Below, one piece after another: positions 57,195 to 64,000 of a DNA stretch of 64,000 nt. This DNA is from Tetrapyrgos nigripes. Taxonomy: Eukaryota; Basidiomycota; Agaricomycetes; Agaricales; Campanellaceae. The stretch is from NCBI GenBank assembly GCA_013368315.1, contig JAACJM010000131.1, forward strand, positions 167,924 through 231,923, read 5' to 3'. A program made the position numbers and the translations under genes. Within the stretch, counting starts at the first letter, position 1; each line of letters opens with the position of its first letter. A model generated the notes under the pieces. It worked only from the letters and a program-made list of their open reading frames with translations. It had not been told where the DNA came from and searched no databases.

Positions 57195-57645
57195 TCACTC
57201 GTTTTCGGATTCCGGAAACAAGTGATCCCACTGTTCACCTGAGACGTCTTCCCAAAAGGTTAGCGACCTGTAGTAGTCGTTTACTCTAGGGATTCGAGTT
57301 TGGAGATATTCGTGGTATTCTTCTCGGCAGAATTCTGAGATGGCACTATCTTCGTAGTCGGCGTGACTGAACCAATATGGAAGAGTTGTATTTCCTAGTT
57401 GAACGAAGTAACAAGTGTCTGCAATTGTAACGTGGCGTGGAGACGTGTTTTCAGGTGATATCTTTATTCGGAGGTATTCGAGGATGGTCACTTCACCTGA
57501 GGTCCACGATCTTTTGTTGAGTACGATCCAACAGTCGTCGAATGCGATAGCGTGTTCGTGTACTGTTGTTTTAACTTCTTCTAGGTAGTTTACGAAGCCG
57601 TCTGATTCTTTGATGGGGAAAGGATATATCGGTGGGGGTCGGGTT
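57195..57645 (-). CDS. small upstream ORF directly before gag of element C
   Basis: Open frame in the same frame as gag, ending GENE-stop (TGA) immediately followed by the gag ATG (GAG TGA ATG AGT). It is open for about 150 codons back to 57645, with an internal ATG at 57491 (MTILEYLRIKIS). Content includes acidic and Trp/Tyr-rich stretches (SHADYEDSAISEFCREEYHE). The stop-ATG join would suit read-through or restart, or the two were one gag ORF with a CGA-to-TGA change. It is not recognisable as a known domain. Confidence 0.45.
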
Positions 57646-57748
57646 CATAGGTTGTCAAAGAAGGGTTCGAAGTTAAGAGCCAGCGTATTTGTCAAAGATT
57701 TCTGTGCAAGGTTTGTTTGTGAGGTGGGTGTAAGATAGTCTGTTCAAG

Positions 57749-58233
57749 TGTCAGGAACGTTGTCACTTAGCAATTAACCACCCAAGTCACACAGTGAACA
57801 AGATAGATTGACAAGATATGAGAGACGAGGGAGAGGTATAAAGGATAATGGAAACGAGAGAAGAGTGAGTAGCTGACTATGCTCAACACTGCACTGTACT
57901 AGGAGCGGAGCGGAGACGAAGTGAACAGACTAAGGAATCTAGCTACGAGATCTGCGATATATATAAGAGAGAAATGAATATGTGAGAATGTCCATGGAGC
58001 CTAGGGATCGGAGGAGATAAGAGTGTGAGTCAAGTAAAGAAGTATATATGTGAGAATGTCCATGGAGATAAAGGGAACGGGGAGGTGAGTCATAGATCGG
58101 GATGAACGATGATGAGAAGTAATTAGTGTTTATGGGTTTATGGAAGGTGATAGACGGGAAGTAAATAGGTAATAGAAGGAAATGAAGAAGGGCATGAAGA
58201 AGAAAAGAAGGAGGCGAGAGGCGATTCATGACA
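57749..58233 (-). repeat. 5' LTR of the chromovirus (element C)
   Basis: 485 bp, bounded by TGTCA (left) and TGACA (right), a diverged direct copy of 50488-50958; differences include several short indels. TATATATAAG lies at 57957-57966 (plus-strand reading). The flank (GAGAA) does not match the flank of the other LTR (CAAGG), so no target duplication is seen. Confidence 0.88.
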
Positions 58234-58255
58234 GAGAAGAATCCTAGACAAACCA

Positions 58256-60031
58256 TTAGTTAATATCTGTTATCAATAACAGCAAAACAAACTCTACCAA
58301 ACGGTGCCTCTTTGTAAAAATTGAGATCTCTTGAGTAGGATGATGCATTGAATCCAGAATGTCAACAGACTGGCAGGTGGAAAGGGGACGGGTAACCCAC
58401 TGAGATGCAATGTCAAGACTCAGAGAATTGCGAGTGTCTTGGTTAGAGGAAACAGCTTGTTCAACAGACTGGCAAGTGGGAAGGGGAAGGGGATGGGTAA
58501 CCTGCTGAGACACAATGTCAAGACTTGGAGACTTGCTAGTGTCTTCATTAGAGGAAACAGCACGTTGAGAGAGTTCCACAGAAGTTGTTGATTTGGTGGG
58601 CTAGCAAAGTGACTTAACAAAAGAGTCTCACCAGTAAACTTTCTAAAACTTGAAACACTCACAGTTATTGTATCAGCTTGCAAAAGCTCTTGTATCCAGT
58701 CCGGCAGCTCACCACCCATTTCTTCATAATCCACCAGAGACTCCTGGTCAACCCTCGATATTGCTACCTGACTATCACTGAGAACCTTTAGCAGACTCAT
58801 CCATGCAGACCATCTGAAAGAGATGGCTATAACAAAGGCAGTCCCTCCCATTCTGTTGCTCACAAACACCTGCTCTGCCTTTGGCTCTCCCTTCCTTCTA
58901 TTTTTCTTGGTCTTCAAGCAGAGCGAATAAAAATGAGCTTCCGTATGCTTTGGGTCTAGCTCAACATAAGGCCCAGGATTGAGCTCCCTGTATTTATATC
59001 CTCCTGCGAGCCTCATCAACTCATCAGTAAGACCAGGATATGCTTGCTTGAGTTTAGGCATGACTTTTTCTTTGAGATTTTTGATAAGTGCTGATGCTGT
59101 TGAACGAGCATCAACAAAAACGGTCAGATACCACCACTGTATCGGGCTACTAGATCTTTAGAAGATGTGCAGCAGGCATTGAATACGACACACCTTGATA
59201 ATCTGATATGCCCCCTCTTTTTTCACTTTGCAACCATTACTTGTGAGGAGTTCAATCTTATCTTCCACTATTGCTTGGAAAGTGACTGTTATGAACTTGG
59301 CATTTCCATCAACCCCAACACTGCTGCCACTACCACCAGCATACTTTTTGGATGCCCAGTGTGCTCTGGCTTCCCCATAATTTGCATGATTCCCATTATA
59401 TCCTGTTGCTCCAGGTACAATGATGTTACTGGTGGGCATCTGACGAGACAGAGATGGAATACCCCTTTGGGAGGAAGATGAGACAGGAGGTGGGCCCATG
59501 GAGCTAGATTGTGGCAGCGCAGTAACTTTACGCTCTGCTGGTGTAGCGACTGATATGTGCAGGCAACATTTACCTCATTAATAACAAGTTAAGCGTTAGA
59601 AGGTTCAACCACTCACATACTGAATTGGCTGCATTAGTACGGGCTCGAATACTTGATATATCAAATCCTCTAGTAGTACTGCTGAAGACACTGCTGCTCT
59701 GATTGTTGTGAAGGCTCTGAAGAACATTCTGAGGGGTAAATGCTTGTATATGTCCTGCATCTGTTGGCATTAAAATCAATGTTTCAAAGCAGACTTTCAT
59801 TTGTAACACACCTTCCTTCACTTGTCGCTTCTGATCAAATCTCTTCCTATAGACTCCTTCACATTGATCACAGACAAGTTTACAAGCAGGCGTGTTTTGG
59901 CTGTTCATGTTTGTGTTATAGACAATATAAGGTTCCGAGCCTTTTTGTAGAATATTGTTGCATGAGCTCCGTTCACATTTTATGTCCTTGGCCAACGCAG
60001 GACTGCGAGCTGTGGTAAAGATAGAGTCCAT
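58256..60031 (-). CDS. spliced Cys-rich gene, divergent from the integrase-like gene
   Basis: ATG 60031 (MDSIFTTARSPALAKDIKCE). Exons are separated by canonical introns (GTGTGTTACA to CAACAG; GTATGTGAG to ATCAG; GTGTGTCG to TACAG; GTGAGTG to GCTAG), and the joined frame is open to TAA at 58256. The N-terminus has C-x4-C (CERSSC) and later CKLVCDQC, a likely zinc-binding pair. The middle is Ser/Gly-rich, then a helical region (TASALIKNLKEKVMPKLKQAY) and a compact domain with NRMGGTAFVIAISF. The tail has two copies of a 30-aa unit (AVSSN.DT..S.SLDI.SQ.VT). I see no defect. About 220 bp separates its start region from the divergent integrase-like gene. Family not recognised. Confidence 0.6.
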
Positions 60032-60253
60032 CTGAGTATAGGGGGCTGAGAGAGCCCAATTCTAGAGAGTAAACCCAAAGAGTGACTGGTAGTGGTTGTG
60101 CAGGTAGTGGTGTAGGATGTAGTCTCACTTGTCGGACATTATCGGATATTGATAGTTTCACCTACCACCACCACCACATGCCGAATCAGTATAAACCAAA
60201 TCGTATGCATCTCTCTAGCACTATGCTTAAAGTGCTAACCTCTTTATCTATAA
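60032..60253. promoter_or_regulatory. probable bidirectional promoter region
   Basis: 222 bases between two divergent genes. Contains CACCACCACCAC and a TATAAACC word at 60190. No firm element. Confidence 0.3.
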
Positions 60254-62804
60254 GCCCCTGATCATCTTGTGAAGCCTGTGATCGAGAAGTATTGGCCTCT
60301 CCAACCTAAAGGTGGTGATGTGTACATTCTTGAAAAAGTTTTAAAAGAAATCGACACCACTCAATATGGTCTTGGGTCAGTTCAGCCTTCTATTACTGAA
60401 TAACAACACTTACTGAGCAAGACTTGTAGCATTGTCAGGTTTCGAGAAATACAAAAGAGATTAGGCTTCCATACCTCACACAGTTTTCAGGGAGACCACC
60501 ATTCCATAGTACCAATAATGTGAAGACTGCAAAGAGACTGGCCTAAAGCAGGAATCAGAGATATGATGAGTCTTTTTTTTCATGAAGAAAAGATTCTGGT
60601 TCCCAGGTATTACGTAGGGCTGCGCGCCGTACCGTAATCGTACGGTTTGTACGGGTAGCGTATGATAGTACGGGCCCGTACCGTAAAAGCCATTTGACCA
60701 AATTTGTACGGCCGTATTTGGTACTGCCGTTGTACGGGTTTGTACGGGTACGGGTTCGGTAATGCCTCGGCCAATAAATTGCTCACCTTTTTTGCTGAAT
60801 TCTTGCCCAAAAGTGTCAGCCGCTATCCAAAACCGTCCAATTCCATACCGAATTCAAGCTTGCCGCCCTCATCTGGATGAATTTATGCCAAAATGGCGGT
60901 CAAAGCAAGGGTAATGACCACTTACTTAGATGTCGCAAAGACCAAAAAGGTAAGCAAACCACCTACAGACGACCAGTAACATGTACTTACCGTCTGATAT
61001 GGATGGAGACGTCTCATACGATGGCAGAAGAGGTGCTAGAGGCCCTCACTTCATGACAATAGTGAGTAAAATATATATTCTACACCGTAAACCCGTACTG
61101 ACCGTAATACTGCCGTACCTATACCCGTACCGTACCGTATACGATTTTTTCACCCAGTATTGACCCAGTACAAAATACGGGCGTACCAGTAATACTGGAC
61201 GGTGCGCAGCCCTAGTATTACGATCAGGTCAGCTTAAAGCTCGTCTAACCAACCTTTGACACAGAAATGTCATTGTCACCTATTTTCAAGAACACAAACT
61301 TGGTCTTCTGAACGAAAGAAAGATTTGTCACTTTCGAAGAACTAAATTCTGGACTGCTGGACTATTTGACTCGGTTTGTGTAGACCAACACGATAAATGG
61401 TAGGCATTTGGGCTAGCATTGCATACTGGTATAGAGCCGATGTCTGGCCAGATACTGTGGATGAACATATGGTGGACCAACAATAATCCTTGACTGATCC
61501 TGTCGTATTACCTGGATTGGGTGGAAGCCACTGGATGTGAGTCACATTCTCTTATCGCAGCAGCAGTTTTTATTTAATTTAACATGTTATGTTATGTTTC
61601 CCCTTTCTTTCTCTTTCTTTCCTAATAGACATGCCTCTGGTTACTCAAAGTGACCCTGGTTCTGAAAACTATGGCATTAGTAACGGTCATACTGCGCTTA
61701 GGATTTGGCATGACCCTGCCATGGAAGGCACTCTATGTCACAGATGGATGCATACCAAGAAGAATGTGAAGCCTGAAATCACCTGGAGTCAGACTCGACA
61801 CCACTTTACACTAGGGTTTGAGAACATTTTGGACTGGGGTGTCGACCAGGGCATCTACCACCCTGCTAATCCATTAGAAAGGTGCGTTACTGATTGATGA
61901 CCAGTAGACTGTCAAGCTTACTATATTTTTAGACTCACCTTTCGCTGGGTGTTCATTCCTTGGCTTCAAAGGGAGCTAGACAGTTTTTGTCAATGGGTCA
62001 ACAATTTCAAGAAGCGCCATGACAAAAACAAAATCTTACCTCAGGGCCCTCCAAATCTTATTGTTACGCATCCTGAAGAATATGGAGTTCTTGATTTTCG
62101 AGTGGGTTTTCCAGTATGCGTTCAATATTATGAGTAATTGATGCCTCTGTAGGTGAAAGTGGACTTGACTGCTGTTCGCCAAGTTAGACAAGCTTTCTCT
62201 TCTGATCAACCCCATGTGTTTGAGCTTGTTCCTCCGGACTTTGACGAGTTGGCTCACAATGTCTATCACAACATGGACAAGCCTATAATCAATAGGGACA
62301 CATGTTGGGATGTTTACGCTGAAATGATTGAGCACATTTATATCACAATTCAGCTCACTAGTGGTCACACTCCTGAGGTTCTCCCTGTAACATGGAGACC
62401 CTATATAGATGAGGAAGCTGCTACAGAGCGATTGGTACTGGCCGATAACAGTAGGCCTCTGATGTATGGACCAGGTCAGCCAAGGCCTGACGGCTCTTAC
62501 TATTATGGAGGTGTCAACAGAGGAGCTGGACTTGGTGAGCAGTATTTTGTCATCCAGTCGTAATCTGACCTAACAATAAGAAACAGACTCACAGCAACAG
62601 CAGGCAAGAGAAGCTGCAGAAGACAACGCAGGCATGTTTACCATGGCAGGTTTTGAGCCTCTTGTTCAGCCAACAGAGGCTGGATACTTGGCTGTGGATT
62701 TCTCTGACGATGAAGATGACGAAGGTGTCGTGTATGATTGGTGCGGGTTAGAAGATGGTCAACATGCGCAAAAATACGTGGTCCTTCCCACGTCATTCCA
62801 ATAA
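60254..62804 (+). pseudogene. integrase-like DDE transposase gene, seven exons, hAT MITE in an intron
   Basis: Exons about 60254-60375, 60439-60606, 61265-61536, 61629-61881, 61933-62101, 62153-62534 and 62587-62804. Key residues: VDQHDKW and LVTQSDPGSEN (two Asp of the triad), with a probable Glu in NVKPEITW; FRWVFIPWLQREL and NKILPQGPPN are family-typical from memory. The family is common in Agaricomycetes as single integrase-core proteins without reverse transcriptase. Defects: TGA at 60521 and 61491 and TAG at 61401. The first exon may begin further upstream; no ATG was assigned. The last exon is acidic (DFSDDEDDEG). All junctions are GT-AG. Confidence 0.72.
60615..61214. mobile_element. 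600-bp hAT-type MITE
   Basis: Ends TAGGGCTGCGCGCCGT and the reverse complement TAGGGCTGCGCACCGT, with GTATTACG exactly repeated on both sides (60607-60614 and 61215-61222), the 8-bp duplication of hAT elements. The interior is full of inverted GTACGG/CCGTAC words and has no transposase. Confidence 0.9.
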
Positions 62805-63755
62805 GTACATCCTCCTTTTTGTCATTTTTTCGTTCAACCATATGTGACCCATGCTTTACTCTTCACCAACATATCCACTACATTCTCTCTCTCTCCCCCC
62901 CCCTCTGCCAAACTCGGAGGTCCTTTTCCATGGTTTTGCCACTGCCATACCACTTTCTCCCATTTCCTCTCAACAACCCCCAATACCATCACTTTTAACA
63001 GAACTGTTCACCAACACCCAATACTTTCGACACTGCTTTCAACGAGAGATGTTGGAACTTTTTGTATATGTACACACAATACTAGTACATTTCAAACCCT
63101 AAAAAACAGTCCTGATGGTACACTCAAGTTCGGCTCTGGACATTTACTCACAAACTCATCCAATACCTTCAAGCTCTCCCGTTTGGCTCTAGACATTTAC
63201 TCACAAACCCATCCAACACCTTCAAGCTCCCTCATAATCTCATCTAGAACTTCCTCCAAAGTCATTCCTTCATACACCTGGGAGAACCAGCACCCAATCG
63301 CCTGCCTATCACAAACAAGAATTCATCTCCATTGCTACAGACTGGACAGTTTAGGGCCTCCTTCCGTGTTTCGAAGGTGCCATACCAGTCGCATACCCGG
63401 ATAGTGAGACACCATGCATGAAAACGCGAGTTGCAGCAGCTAACACAGTATAAGACATGGAGGTTTCAGCTACTAACAAATCCAACTCACCCTATGCCTA
63501 TTGGGATCCTCATCTTCTGTTTACAGATACCACAGTGCGACAAGTCTGGTACAAAAGGGCAAATTTCAGCGGCAGAGTGGTCTGTAAAACAGAGCAAAAC
63601 AACATCAGAAACAGAAGACCATCTTGTTGACATCATTACCTTCTTCAGCCATTGCCTGTGTATCATTCTGAATGTGCTGCATGGTGAGGGTGAGGGTGTA
63701 GGTCAAACAATGGTGGCTGAGCCTTGATCATGCTGTCAAAGACAAATTCTTATTA
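62805..63755. other. no gene recognised; contains a 53-bp tandem duplication
   Basis: CT-rich sequence with runs near 62885-62910. A 53-bp unit with GGACATTTACTCACAAAC is repeated at 63132 and 63185. Short open frames are not convincing. Confidence 0.4.
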
Positions 63756-64000
63756 GGTATGGAGGGTATGGTGGATCTAGGTGAGTTTCCCATTCATTTC
63801 TTCGGTCTGGCAGTCTATCTCATACTCCTACACTCCAGTTTGAAGGTGCAAAAGACCCCATGGCAATAGCATCTTTCGTTGTGGAGCTAGGACTGGATGT
63901 AGGGGGAGGGGGAGGGTATGGTGGATCTAGGTGAGTTATTGGTTATTTGGGTCTATCTCATGCTCCTACATGCAGTTTGAAGGTGCAAAAGACCCCATGG
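63756..64000 (+). repeat. tandem exon-intron-like duplication at the right edge
   Basis: A unit of about 137 bp is repeated: GAGGGTATGGTGGATCTAG followed by GTGAGTT donor (63781 and 63931), an intron of 58 or 45 bases, a CCAG or GCAG acceptor, then TTTGAAGGTGCAAAAGACCC (63839 and 63976). The one full putative exon is 92 nt and gives FEGAKDPMAIASFVVELGLD, ankyrin-like at its end. It runs off the window. Confidence 0.45.

Noticed and set aside
50488..58233. Target-site duplication of the chromovirus
   Set aside because: Flanks CAAGG and GAGAA do not match, so none is claimed; recombination between copies or flank decay is possible.

Overview
The window looks like a transposon-rich stretch of a filamentous basidiomycete nuclear genome, most likely an Agaricomycete. 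Reasons: spliced genes with many short (45-67 bp) GT-AG introns, a Plavaka-type transposase, several Ty3/gypsy-like pol genes, hAT and pogo-like MITEs, and a fungal secreted epoxide-hydrolase-like gene. The species cannot be told from the sequence. All exon joins were read by eye.

Layout. 1-6.2 kb is the most gene-like part: the 3' end of an unidentified gene, a probable two-RRM RNA-binding gene, an intact alpha/beta hydrolase (epoxide hydrolase type, five exons, TATA box and AATAAA) and a small spliced gene on the minus strand. 6.9-8.7 kb holds three compact non-autonomous elements in a row: a 172-bp TA-flanked MITE, a 369-bp TRIM-like element with identical 83-bp terminal repeats and a CCCCC target duplication, and a 758-bp pogo/Fot1-like deletion derivative. 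8.9-11.8 kb is a multi-pass membrane protein fused to ten ankyrin repeats, each encoded by its own 99-bp exon (one is 100 bp, frameshifted).

13.4-42.9 kb is dominated by one LTR-like family (about 1.65-1.75 kb, with TGATAC at one end and TAATAGG at the other). Two copies point left (13384-15139, 18438-20091) and two point right (33140-34805, 41225-42884), giving nested inverted repeats. The inner pair encloses a decayed Ty3-like gag-pol on the plus strand (20.1-27.1 kb), a tRNA-Trp-like sequence, and two multi-exon genes on the opposite strand (28.3-33.1 kb). A second, minus-strand gypsy-like pol relic lies at 37.2-40.7 kb. The rightmost LTR copy is a solo insertion inside a dynein heavy chain pseudogene.

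45-58.2 kb has a spliced coiled-coil gene, a Plavaka transposase with nonsense codons, a divergently transcribed acidic-protein gene, and a chromovirus (50488-58233) with both LTRs, a chromodomain integrase, and an extra 171-aa ORF with two zinc-finger-like modules between pol and the 3' LTR. 58.3-62.8 kb carries a divergent gene pair: a Cys-rich spliced gene (minus) and an integrase-like DDE gene (plus) carrying nonsense codons and a hAT-type MITE at one of its 5' splice sites. The right edge holds another tandem exon-intron duplication.

How they relate: almost everything after 12 kb is mobile DNA or host genes damaged by it. Several nonsense codons in the relics are TGA where CGA or TGG is the expected codon, consistent with C-to-T decay.
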